The position numbers were made by a program, and so were the translations under genes. The notes beneath the pieces are model-generated. The model did not search any database and was not told the DNA's origin. It was given only the letters and a program-made list of their open reading frames with translations. DNA of 64,000 nt from Chitinophagaceae bacterium UBA4411 (lineage in GTDB: Bacteria; Bacteroidota; Bacteroidia; Chitinophagales; Chitinophagaceae), in NCBI GenBank assembly GCA_002400415.1, contig DGQP01000002.1:434001-498000 (forward strand), written 5' to 3'. Each line of letters begins with the position of its first letter. Position 1 is the first letter of the stretch. Below, one piece after another: positions 1-7,843 of this stretch.

Positions 1-1473
1 TCCCCAATCAGCATAAATAGATTTACTATATTCAATACCCCGCCCGTTACTGCCCCGGTAGTTCACAGCAACAACTGCATATCCCTTTGCCGCTAAAGTT
101 TGTCTTGTTAAGTCAAACCCATAGTCATCCTGCCCGACAGGGCCGCCATGAATAAAAAAGATAACAGGTAATTTCTCTTTACCGGCATTTGGTGGTAAAT
201 ATAAAAGGCCGGAGACAGTAGTTCCATCCCTGCTCTTTGATACAAATTTTTCCACCGTGGCCAGGGAAAGATCCTTTACAAAATCATCCTGCACTCTGGT
301 AAGACGGCGGAGATTGTTATTTTCAAATGCATAATACTCAGAAGGCAGCTGCGGATTCGTCATGGAAGTGATCCAACTGCCACCGGGATGCAATTCCAGG
401 GCATTGAATGAACGGTTGCCGCCAATCAGTTTATTCATCCTTCCGTTCTTCGGATCGAAGGCAGCAATATACCGTTCACAATCATCTGTTACCAATGCGG
501 CAATACTGCTGCCATCTTTATTCCACCGTATATTGGTTACCGGGCGGTCAAGTGATTTACTCAGTAACACCGGTTCTCCGCCCACCGCAGGTATTACAGA
601 CAAAACGGGCTGATCATACATGATGAAATTTTCATCGGAAGTACTGCGCAGGTAAGCAATGGTTTTACCATCGGGACTCCATTGCGGCGAGCCATCACTT
701 CCCTTCCAACTGGTAAGTTGTCTTGCTTCAGCGCCGGCCCTGGCGGCAATAACAAATATGTCACTGTTACTGTTCTTGTCCGGGTCTTCAGTGCGGTTGC
801 TTACAAAAGCAATGGCAGAGCCATCAGGGCTCCATTGCATATTGCCTTCATTATAATTGCCACGGGTAAGTGTGTCCGTTTTTTTTGCTGCCACATCAAA
901 AAGATAAAGATGTGTCTTGCGTTTATCATACAGGTAGCCGCTGACATCCTGTTTGAAATGATACCGGTCAATCACCATCGGGTTGTTCTTTTTCTTCCCC
1001 GCAGTATCTTCCTGGTCACGGATAGCGAGTAGTAATTTTTTTCCATCTGGACTCCAGGCATAATCAGACAGGTCGCCTTTTGTATCGGTAAGTTTGATGG
1101 CTTCGCCTCCGAGCCTATTCAATATATATACTTGTGTGCTGCCGCCGTTGCGGGCTGCCGTAAATGAAATATATTTCCCGTCGGGGCTCCATTTGGGATT
1201 ATTTTCAACATCCGGGCTATTGGTGAGCTGCACCGATTCTGTTCCTTCCCAGTTTATCATCCAGATATCCGTATTGCGCTTATCTTTTACGGAATCAACA
1301 GTGGTTAATGTATACAAGACCCATTTCCCATCGGGAGAAATTTGTGCATCCCCGGTGCTTTGCAACCGCAGGATATCTGAAGAACGAAGTGTTCTTTTTA
1401 CAGGTTGTGCCACTATTGATAGCTGAACAGCCATTACACTGCAGAAAAGCAGGATTGATCTTTTGAATTGCAT
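1..1473 (-). CDS. S9-family serine peptidase (prolyl oligopeptidase/DPP-like), 3' end beyond window
   Basis: The gene reads leftward from an ATG at 1473 and stays open for 491 codons to the first base, so the C-terminus is missing. It begins with a signal peptide (basic start, hydrophobic stretch, VAQ), so the product is probably periplasmic or surface-exposed. The middle carries at least five SPDG-type repeats (for example WSPDGKY, WSPDGKK, WSPDGSA) typical of the PD40/TolB-like beta-propeller that gates S9 peptidases. Near residue 440 an FIHGGP motif opens the alpha/beta-hydrolase domain and would supply the oxyanion hole. The catalytic GxSxGG serine, aspartate and histidine must lie outside the window. 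Such enzymes cleave short peptides, often after proline or at acylated N-termini; the substrate cannot be told here. Confidence 0.92.
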   Translation of the reverse strand, partial: MQFKRSILLFCSVMAVQLSIVAQPVKRTLRSSDILRLQSTGDAQISPDGKWVLYTLTTVDSVKDKRNTDIWMINWEGTESVQLTNSPDVENNPKWSPDGKYISFTAARNGGSTQVYILNRLGGEAIKLTDTKGDLSDYAWSPDGKKLLLAIRDQEDTAGKKKNNPMVIDRYHFKQDVSGYLYDKRKTHLYLFDVAAKKTDTLTRGNYNEGNMQWSPDGSAIAFVSNRTEDPDKNSNSDIFVIAARAGAEARQLTSWKGSDGSPQWSPDGKTIAYLRSTSDENFIMYDQPVLSVIPAVGGEPVLLSKSLDRPVTNIRWNKDGSSIAALVTDDCERYIAAFDPKNGRMNKLIGGNRSFNALELHPGGSWITSMTNPQLPSEYYAFENNNLRRLTRVQDDFVKDLSLATVEKFVSKSRDGTTVSGLLYLPPNAGKEKLPVIFFIHGGPVGQDDYGFDLTRQTLAAKGYAVVAVNYRGSNGRGIEYSKSIYADWG

Positions 1474-1521
1474 GTTAAAAGATATATCTCCTAATATAAG
1501 AAATGACAGGCAGAATTGGAG

Positions 1522-2124
1522 TTATTTCTCCAGCTTCAGCAGGGTAAAGAATTCCTGCTCGGGTATTTCTTTCACGCAGCCGGGTTGCAGATCACCCAGT
1601 GAAAGATCTTCAATACTGACACGGACCAGCCGCCTGCATTTGTGCCGGATGGCGGCCACCATCTTCCTTACCTGGTGAAATTTTCCTTCGGTAAGTGTGA
1701 TGCGCAGCCAGGTATATTCAACATGGCCTGCCAATACGTATGGCGGGGGAAAATGAAGCCCGGGGTCGGTTAGTATTTCCACATCACAGGGTGTTGAAAG
1801 ATATTGCTCCCCTCCCCTGACACAGATACTGACACCTGTTCTTAACAGTTCAAGGTTTTCATCCGATACTTTGTTTTTTACTAATACGAGGTAGGTCCTT
1901 TTATGCGGCTGACTGCCCTGGAAAAGAAGCCGGGTAATTTTTTTATTGGTGGTAAGTAATAACAAGCCTTCGGAATGATTATCCAGCCGGCCGATAGCAT
2001 GGGTGCCTTCCGGAAACATGAAGTTAATATCACCCAGCAAGGTCACATCATGGCTGCTCACAAATTGTGAGACCATATTATACGGCTTGTTCAGAATAAA
2101 GTAGCGGTGCCGGGGTGATTGCAT
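1522..2124 (-). CDS. rRNA pseudouridine synthase, RsuA/RluE family
   Basis: This 200-residue protein isomerises a uridine to pseudouridine in rRNA. It has the family signatures: an N-terminal FILNKPYNMVSQ stretch, the catalytic GRLD motif with Asp48 followed by SEGLLLLT, and a C-terminal TEGKFHQVRKM motif that closes the active site. There is no N-terminal S4 domain, and the length is close to E. coli RluE (about 217 residues), which modifies 23S rRNA, so a RluE-like role is the best guess. The ATG at 2124 places the start directly before the family core. It lies downstream of the NTF2-like gene on the same strand. The exact target uridine is not determined by the sequence. Confidence 0.9.
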   Translation of the reverse strand: MQSPRHRYFILNKPYNMVSQFVSSHDVTLLGDINFMFPEGTHAIGRLDNHSEGLLLLTTNKKITRLLFQGSQPHKRTYLVLVKNKVSDENLELLRTGVSICVRGGEQYLSTPCDVEILTDPGLHFPPPYVLAGHVEYTWLRITLTEGKFHQVRKMVAAIRHKCRRLVRVSIEDLSLGDLQPGCVKEIPEQEFFTLLKLEK

Positions 2125-2146
2125 GAACTGATAATGTATTCTTTTT

Positions 2147-2163
2147 TGCCGGCTAAGCCGGCA
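2147..2163. repeat. 17-bp perfect palindrome TGCCGGCT-A-AGCCGGCA
   Basis: Two 8-bp arms surround a single A. It sits between the NTF2-like gene and the pseudouridine synthase. Neither strand shows a T-run after the stem, so it is not a normal intrinsic terminator. Similar GC-rich CTGCC/GGCAG palindromes occur at 22051-22065 and 39912-39933. Confidence 0.6.
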
Positions 2164-2171
2164 GGCGTAAT

Positions 2172-2618
2172 TCAGGAAGGCTCGTGGTATTCAAAAGTGG
2201 TAATATGCGAAAGCAATTGCCATTGCTTTTCCCGGTACGCAAAGACCCGTACGTATTTTAGGTGATAACGGTCTGTCTTATCCCCGTTCTTTTTCTGCAC
2301 AGCAAGCTTACCTCTCACTACCGCCAGTGCAGGATGCAGTTCTACTGTTACGGAATCGTGGTTGCGGGCAATAAAATTTCCCTTTGCTACTGATTTGAAC
2401 CATCCTTGCTTGCCTTCGATCCTGCCGGAGCCATGACTGAACACAAAATCAACAGCGTATAATTTATCAAGGCTGTTTGTATCCCTCCTCACTACAAGAT
2501 CATCTATCTGCTGGTTCAATGTAATAAGATAGCTGCTATCGGAACTGGCTGACGGCTGTGCCATCAGCACATTACTGAGCAGCAACAGCAGAGAAAAAAC
2601 AATATAGTTTCGCTTCAT
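2172..2618 (-). CDS. exported NTF2-like (DUF4440-type) protein
   Basis: The 148-residue product begins with a clear signal peptide (MKRNYIVFSLLLLLSNVLMA followed by Q). The rest has the size and pattern of an NTF2-like/DUF4440 domain: a leading helix with a short LYAVDFVFSHGSGRIEGKQG turn, and alternating strands ending in WQLLSHITTFEYHEP. Family members form cone-shaped pockets that bind small molecules or act as association modules; no catalytic residue can be named with confidence. The pseudouridine synthase follows 47 bp downstream on the same strand. The family call rests on pattern only. Confidence 0.75.
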   Translation of the reverse strand: MKRNYIVFSLLLLLSNVLMAQPSASSDSSYLITLNQQIDDLVVRRDTNSLDKLYAVDFVFSHGSGRIEGKQGWFKSVAKGNFIARNHDSVTVELHPALAVVRGKLAVQKKNGDKTDRYHLKYVRVFAYREKQWQLLSHITTFEYHEPS

Positions 2619-2644
2619 CCGGTAAAGCTAAGTGATTTCGGAGT

Positions 2645-3532
2645 TCAGAAATTGCGTTGCCATTCCCGCTTCAGCAAACTCTCCGATAAGTTTTCTGCTG
2701 CCAGTTGCGCTGAGCCGGCACAAAGAGCAGCGCAAACAGCCCCCAACTGCATACAGGTCTTTACAGGTTTATCCTGCATCCACCCAAAAAGAAAGCCGGA
2801 GAAGAAGGCATCGCCGGCCCCGTTAGCATCCACCTGCGGGTAATGCAGAATTGCAGCTTGTTCAATCCATTCGCCACCGGGTGTTAATGCAGTGGCCCCC
2901 GCTTTGCCATGGGTACATACGACTAATTTTTTCCCGGCATCGATAAACTGCTGCATCACCGTCCTGTAATCCGGAAGATTGTCGGAGCTCAGGTGAATAT
3001 ATTGTGCGGCATTGATAAAGTCGTTATGGTAAGGACTCCGGCCATCGTAATCGTGAAGGTCGGTCCACACCGGCTTGCCGGCTTCTGTTACCATGGGTAC
3101 CAGGCCACGGCAATAAGAAATAATATTGAGTACAATAATGTCTGCTGATGCTAATGCGGTTTGTATTTGCCGGACCGAGTAATTAATTTGTTCAGAAGAC
3201 TGAGTAATGAAAACAGATATCCTGTTGCCTGTGGCATCCATGATATTAATATGCCGTTCTGTTCCTGCAGGATCATAATCATAAAAAGCAGGTATGCCAG
3301 CTGCTTTCAGGTCTTTTTCGATATAAGCACCATAACTATCCTTACCGAGCACACTGTAAAGATCAAGTGGTACACCCAGCTTATGCAGGTTCAGCGCTTT
3401 ACCAGAACCCGTTGAGCCGGTACCCTCGTGAAATGCAGCCTGGTGAATTGTTTGCGGAACCGGCTGTGGCAACTGCGGCAACTGCACAATATGATCAAAC
3501 GTAGTGCCGCCAATAATAAATACTTTCTGCAT
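2645..3532 (-). CDS. PfkB/ribokinase-family carbohydrate kinase
   Basis: The 295-residue product phosphorylates a sugar or nucleoside with ATP. It shows the N-terminal GGTTFDHI strand, a glycine-rich GTGSTGSGKALN segment that corresponds to PfkB signature 1, and near the C-terminus NGAGDAFFSGF, signature 2, in which Asp241 is the catalytic base and the GAGD turn forms the anion hole. Length agrees with the family (about 300). The substrate is not evident, since residues between the motifs vary widely among ribokinases, adenosine kinases and others. It lies just upstream of the NTF2-like gene on the same strand. Confidence 0.9.
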   Translation of the reverse strand: MQKVFIIGGTTFDHIVQLPQLPQPVPQTIHQAAFHEGTGSTGSGKALNLHKLGVPLDLYSVLGKDSYGAYIEKDLKAAGIPAFYDYDPAGTERHINIMDATGNRISVFITQSSEQINYSVRQIQTALASADIIVLNIISYCRGLVPMVTEAGKPVWTDLHDYDGRSPYHNDFINAAQYIHLSSDNLPDYRTVMQQFIDAGKKLVVCTHGKAGATALTPGGEWIEQAAILHYPQVDANGAGDAFFSGFLFGWMQDKPVKTCMQLGAVCAALCAGSAQLAAENLSESLLKREWQRNF

Positions 3533-3646
3533 ACCATAAAATTAGAAGCTGAAAATAAGAAAAACAGGAAAAGCAGCGGATGATCCTGTACGGATAGCCA
3601 TTATAATTGTAAGTTCGCTTTTTAATAATGCGTTTACCGGACTGCT

Positions 3647-4207
3647 ATGCAATTCTTTAAAAAACACTGGAGTAATATTTTTTTCGTACTTCTTATCGCT
3701 GTATTACTGATCCCGCAAACCCGCTTACCCATACAGGTTTTTGTTCAGCGGCTGATAGCCTCATCCCCCGGAGCCATTAAGAAAGAAAACCAGGAAACAC
3801 TCACTGATTACGCCTGGGTTCTGCAAAACCTGAACTCAAAGCCCGTCGATTTTTCGGCTTCATCGGGCAATGTAATTGTGCTGAATTTCTGGGCCACCTG
3901 GTGCCCGCCCTGCCAGGCCGAAATGCCTTCCCTGCAAAAATTATATTCTGACTACGGCAACAAAGTTGATTTTTATTTTGTCAGCAATGAAAAAGCCGGA
4001 ACCTTACAGCAGTTCCTGTCACGAAAACACTATTCCTTTCCTGTTTATATTGAAACAACTGCAGCGCCGGCTATATTGCAATCTTCTGCTTTGCCCACTA
4101 CGTTTGTTATTTCCAAAACGGGGAAGATAGTCATGAAAGAAACCGGGGCAGCTGACTGGAACAGCCAGAAGGTCCGCCGCTTACTGGATGAACTAACCCG
4201 GGAATAA
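3647..4207 (+). CDS. TlpA/ResA-like membrane-anchored thioredoxin
   Basis: This 186-residue protein has one N-terminal membrane segment (about residues 10-23) and then a periplasmic thioredoxin fold. The redox site is WCPPC with Cys86 and Cys89 inside FWATWCPPCQAEMPS, a typical TlpA/ResA context. A cis-proline loop is visible as ALPTTFVI. Proteins of this type reduce disulfides outside the cytoplasm, for example in cytochrome c maturation or stress defence. The gene stands alone, pointing right between two leftward genes, so its partner is unknown. Confidence 0.9.
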   Translation: MQFFKKHWSNIFFVLLIAVLLIPQTRLPIQVFVQRLIASSPGAIKKENQETLTDYAWVLQNLNSKPVDFSASSGNVIVLNFWATWCPPCQAEMPSLQKLYSDYGNKVDFYFVSNEKAGTLQQFLSRKHYSFPVYIETTAAPAILQSSALPTTFVISKTGKIVMKETGAADWNSQKVRRLLDELTRE

Positions 4208-4215
4208 GAGATGAA

Positions 4216-5061
4216 TCAGTTTTTAATAAACTTTAGTGTTGTTTCATTGGTGCGGATAAAATAGATGCCCGCTCTCCAGTTTTCAATATTCAGGGTCTGG
4301 CTTCCATTTATCAGCATAAGTTCCTGCACCAGCTGACCGTTTACATTGCTAATAAAAGCCATTTGCCTTTTAGATGATGTCAGGGTCAACAGGTTACCGG
4401 CAGGATTTGGAAACAGTGAGAGCAAAACAGCATTTGCCTGCGTTTTAAAACTTACCACATTACTGTATTGAAATTGACCATCCTGGTCTGCTGTCTTTAG
4501 CCTGTAAAATAATGTGGCAGAAAACCGGGATGTAGTATCAGTAAACTGGTAGCTGTTTCTGCCATTCCCAACAGCATTTATACTACCAGCCGGCTGGTAA
4601 GATTGCCCGTCTGTACTTTTTTCGATAGAAAAAATGGAGGTATTGATTTCATCAGCTGTCCAGTTTAATTGTGCATTTCCCTGCCCGTTTTTTTTAACGG
4701 TAAAAGAAACAAGGCGCACAGGCAAAGTGGACGAATATCTTGCTTGTATGTATAGTCTTTTTACAGTTCCGGAACAGGGATCGCCAAAGACTGCATTTGT
4801 TGCATTAATACTGGCTGAATTATGACCAACCAGTGCTGTAGCGCAAATTGTGGAGCTATTGGTTGCATGACAGCCCCCCAGTGTAAAACTGCCGCAACTG
4901 CCATTAGGCGTACCATAACTTGCAAATTCAATACTGGTAAACACATTTCCGGCAGGTGCTGTCAGTGTCACAACACCTCCTTCGCCGGCTGTGCCGCAAA
5001 TCGTCTGTGCAAAGACAGGCATTGATAATAACAAAACAAATAAAGTCAAAAAGTTTCTCAT
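4216..5061 (-). CDS. secreted SUEL-type lectin with T9SS type A sorting domain
   Basis: The ATG at 5061 is preferred over the upstream one at 5154 because it places a normal signal peptide (MRNFLTLFVLLLSMPVFAQ) at the N-terminus. Residues of about 20-110 match a rhamnose/galactose-binding SUEL lectin domain: FASYGTP, GxCxSFxLGxCHA, spaced cysteines and FGDPC..TVKRLYI. A fibronectin-like segment follows, starting VRLVSFTVKKNGQGNAQLNW. The last 75 residues form a type A T9SS sorting domain (LFPNPAGN...GIYFIRT...LKFIKN), which directs export through the type IX system and attachment to the surface. The product is therefore probably a cell-surface sugar-binding protein. Confidence 0.88.
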   Translation of the reverse strand: MRNFLTLFVLLLSMPVFAQTICGTAGEGGVVTLTAPAGNVFTSIEFASYGTPNGSCGSFTLGGCHATNSSTICATALVGHNSASINATNAVFGDPCSGTVKRLYIQARYSSTLPVRLVSFTVKKNGQGNAQLNWTADEINTSIFSIEKSTDGQSYQPAGSINAVGNGRNSYQFTDTTSRFSATLFYRLKTADQDGQFQYSNVVSFKTQANAVLLSLFPNPAGNLLTLTSSKRQMAFISNVNGQLVQELMLINGSQTLNIENWRAGIYFIRTNETTLKFIKN

Positions 5062-5312
5062 AACAGTGTTTGATTTATAGCAGGCTTGAAGGCTAAAAAT
5101 AACAATTATTCCTTTCACTTTCTTACGCAGGAAGATCAAAGAGTATTCAAACAAAAATACCGGCTATTACAAAACCTGCAAACTGGTCTGTTTCAATTCA
5201 ACCTGCCAATACCTCAATCAGTCACCTGAAATAACAATACAACCGGAACAGGAAAACAGGGTCCCGTCCTTCTTTATTTTTACTTCGTGATTCCTTTAAA
5301 CCTTATCAATTT

Positions 5313-6044
5313 ATGAAGAAGAAAATATTGTACCTGCTGGCTGTAATCCTTATTTTATCCGGCGCTGGTTGCAGGAAAGACAAAGCGGACAATTCTCCCA
5401 CCCGCACCCCGGTCTTGTCGGTACAACTTACCCAACCCTATCTGAAAGGCACACAAGCAGATTCAGCCTTTGCTGTCTGGAAGACGAATGGCGCTGAACA
5501 ACGCATTCGTATGGAGCAACGTAATGATTCATTGGTTGTCCCGATGAGTGTATTCAATGAAGGGGAAGGCGAATTGACAGTTCATATTTTCTCCAATAAA
5601 AAATACAGTAACCAGTATGCCGGTCAATGGCTGTTGCGCAAAACAGTACGGCTCGAAAAAACAAAAACAACCAGTTATGCAGGACCTTCTTCTTTTTTTG
5701 ATACGGATTGGTTTCCACGGGTGGAATTAAAAGATGCGATCGGCCATGGGGCTACTATTGCTTTGCGGCCGGATGATGCTTTCTTTATTGTAAAAGACCC
5801 CGGTCATCCTGTTCAGCGGCTTACTGTTGACAGGGGTTATTGGAAAACCATCGGTGGTATACAACTGGCAGGTAGAGAAGTATGGCAATGCAATTCAGGC
5901 TGCACAGGTGTTGCGAATGAGGACTATTTTAAAACACTGCCGCAGCGGATCGGAGCAAAACCCTGGAACCATATTTCTATTGTTGTACTTTTCGAAGTGG
6001 ATGATAACAGTGGCTGGATTATTGACCTGGAACATGAACCCTGA
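5313..6044 (+). CDS. putative lipoprotein of unknown function
   Basis: The 243-residue product has a lipoprotein signal peptide with the acceptor Cys20 in LSGAGC, so it should be membrane-anchored by lipid. No domain is recognised. The central part is rich in beta-strand patterns, and a CNSGCTG pair of cysteines lies near residue 197. The gene points right and converges on the AAA-like gene at 6076. Confidence 0.7.
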   Translation: MKKKILYLLAVILILSGAGCRKDKADNSPTRTPVLSVQLTQPYLKGTQADSAFAVWKTNGAEQRIRMEQRNDSLVVPMSVFNEGEGELTVHIFSNKKYSNQYAGQWLLRKTVRLEKTKTTSYAGPSSFFDTDWFPRVELKDAIGHGATIALRPDDAFFIVKDPGHPVQRLTVDRGYWKTIGGIQLAGREVWQCNSGCTGVANEDYFKTLPQRIGAKPWNHISIVVLFEVDDNSGWIIDLEHEP

Positions 6045-6072
6045 GCGGTAAATGTTTACTCTTTACTATAAG

Positions 6073-6098
6073 AGTTCACAGTGATATCCCTGTGAACT
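6073..6098. terminator. 9-bp perfect stem with 8-base loop between convergent genes
   Basis: AGTTCACAG and CTGTGAACT pair exactly around TGATATCC. The stem overlaps the stop end of the leftward AAA-like gene and follows the rightward lipoprotein gene. No clear T-tract follows on either strand, so termination is only one possibility. Confidence 0.35.
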
Positions 6099-6636
6099 TA
6101 TACTTGCCGAAGATGGCTAAGCAATCAGCCTCCCTGCAAGCGACCAGGATGCTGCCTTTGTATTTATTCATCCGTTCCAGGAGATAAGTAATAGTTGTTT
6201 GCTGCCCGGCACCTTCCTTATTTTCCGCCTGTGGTTCAAAGAGTGCATCGGCTTCATCAAATAATAAAATGCAGTTCATAGCTTCTGCTTTATCAAAGAG
6301 CAATGCCAGGTTCTTTTCCGTTTCACCAATATACTTACTGATTGCAGCTGAAAGATCTATGATGTACAGATCCTTGCTCTGCCGGGCGGCTAACCAGCGG
6401 CCCGTAATGTTACCACCTTCCTTACCAGTTCCCCTTAATACCAGCCGGAGCCTGCTGCCCGCTGTTTGCTTTTTCTTTACGGTTATTTCCCTGAGCAACT
6501 GGCTTTTTGCGTTTTCTTTTATCGTGAGCTGGCTGTCGGCTGCTGTTACTTTTATGTAACGGGCAAAAGTGGGGTCCTGGGCTGAAAGGTTCTGTACAAA
6601 AGCAAACCCCAGTAGTGTTGCAATGATCCTGAACAT
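6076..6636 (-). CDS. exported AAA-like protein with degenerate P-loop
   Basis: The 186-residue protein starts with a signal peptide (MFRIIATLLGFAFVQNLSAQ), which is unexpected for an AAA ATPase. Residues of about 65-165 align by eye with one AAA module: a P-loop remnant GTGKEGGN where family members have GPPGTGKT, then KYIGETEKNL, then Walker B ILLFDEADALF. The P-loop lacks the Thr/Ser that holds magnesium and carries extra residues. The sensor-1 position reads ILVACRE instead of the usual ILATN, and the protein ends before the helical lid. It is therefore likely a secreted pseudo-ATPase or a decaying gene. A Walker B this well conserved argues against long neutral decay. Confidence 0.72.
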   Translation of the reverse strand: MFRIIATLLGFAFVQNLSAQDPTFARYIKVTAADSQLTIKENAKSQLLREITVKKKQTAGSRLRLVLRGTGKEGGNITGRWLAARQSKDLYIIDLSAAISKYIGETEKNLALLFDKAEAMNCILLFDEADALFEPQAENKEGAGQQTTITYLLERMNKYKGSILVACREADCLAIFGKYKFTGISL

Positions 6637-6707
6637 AGCGTTGTTTTGATGAATGTAAATAAAAAAGCCGGTTGCCGCTTAGTAAATTTGTGTTCAACTG
6701 AACCAGC

Positions 6708-7166
6708 ATGATCAATTATACCGGCCAATTTCTTCTCAGCAGTCCTGCCTTAAACGGTACTGATTTTGAAGAAGCCCTGCTCTTTATTATCGAAGACAAT
6801 GAAAAAGGAAGCACGGGCTTTATCATTAACAAACCGTTTCCCCGAAAGCTGAATGAACTGGAAGAGTTTAAGAAATCCCTGCCATTCCCCCTGTATACCG
6901 GAGGGCCGGTGGCGACCGATAGTATTTTTATGCTGCACCGGAGACCGGATATTATTGAAGATGGCAGGAAGATCGCAGAGGGCATTTTTCTCGGCGGTAA
7001 TATACAGCAGGCTGTTGCTGCTATTAACCGGCAAACCATTACCGAAGCAGATATCAAATTGTTTATCGGCTATTGTGGCTGGGATGCCGGACAGTTGCAG
7101 GAAGAAAGGGAAGAAGGCAGCTGGATAACATGTACTGCGGTAGAGCCTTTTTCACACTATGCTTAA
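6708..7166 (+). CDS. yqgE: YqgE/AlgH family protein
   Basis: This 152-residue cytoplasmic protein belongs to the YqgE/AlgH (DUF179) family. It has the conserved opening LLSSPALNGTDFEEALLFI, then GSTGFIINKP, a central YTGGPV turn, and FIGYCGWDAGQLQEE near the C-terminus. E. coli YqgE is about 187 residues; this one is shorter at the N-terminus and in loops. The biochemical role is unknown; AlgH was linked to alginate regulation in Pseudomonas. Its stop codon overlaps that of the convergent PepSY gene by 4 bp. Confidence 0.92.
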   Translation: MINYTGQFLLSSPALNGTDFEEALLFIIEDNEKGSTGFIINKPFPRKLNELEEFKKSLPFPLYTGGPVATDSIFMLHRRPDIIEDGRKIAEGIFLGGNIQQAVAAINRQTITEADIKLFIGYCGWDAGQLQEEREEGSWITCTAVEPFSHYA

Positions 7167-7669
7167 ATAAACAAAAGCAGCAGGGTCAGCAGCAAGCCGG
7201 CAAGTGCAAAGTAAATTCCCCTTTTAAAGATTGTTGTTTTAGGCAGGAACATCCAGAAGGATGAAATCACGAAGAATAATAAAGACAGGCCAAAAAATAC
7301 ATTCAGGTAGAACAGGGGCTGATCCGAGTTGGCTTTGTGCAATTTGGTGAGCTTGTCCAGCACCAGGGGTAATGATTTTACCTTATACATTAACTCACCG
7401 GTTCTTTTGTTATAGCTGCCCTGTTTGAATAATTGCAGGTCACCACTCTCCGATTCTATCTTCAGCTCCTTCATCCGGGTTTCTTTACCAATTTCTTCGG
7501 GGGACAAGCCGGGCTTCACCGTTTTCGTAATGGTCTTTTCCTGTTTCAGAAAATCTGTGTTCCGGAAAATCAATACAATGCCACTGATAGCATAGACGGC
7601 CATTATACCCGCCAGGAAAAACCCCAGGTACCGGTGCCATACCCGCATTGATTTACTGAGTGCTGCCAT
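7163..7669 (-). CDS. PepSY-associated membrane protein
   Basis: The 168-residue product has one membrane segment near the N-terminus (RVWHRYLGFFLAGIMAVYAI) and two more at residues of about 118-140 and 148-168. The opening with the HRYLG motif is typical of PepSY-associated transmembrane proteins, which are found with iron or siderophore reductases and other membrane systems in Bacteroidota. The loop between carries a short PepSY-like segment (KRTGELMYKV). No enzymatic residue is visible. The genes on either side do not suggest a partner. Confidence 0.75.
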   Translation of the reverse strand: MAALSKSMRVWHRYLGFFLAGIMAVYAISGIVLIFRNTDFLKQEKTITKTVKPGLSPEEIGKETRMKELKIESESGDLQLFKQGSYNKRTGELMYKVKSLPLVLDKLTKLHKANSDQPLFYLNVFFGLSLLFFVISSFWMFLPKTTIFKRGIYFALAGLLLTLLLLFI

Positions 7670-7843
7670 AATTGTCCGATGTTTTATAAGCCTGCAAAGA
7701 AAAGGAACTGATATGAAACGGTATATCGCAATGCGGAAAAAGGCTCGCTTTTACAAGATCTGGAAAAGCTTTAGTCTTCTTTATTTATTTTTTGGCATTG
7801 TCCCCAAAAGTAACCGGCCGGCAAGCATATATTTTCTGCCCCC

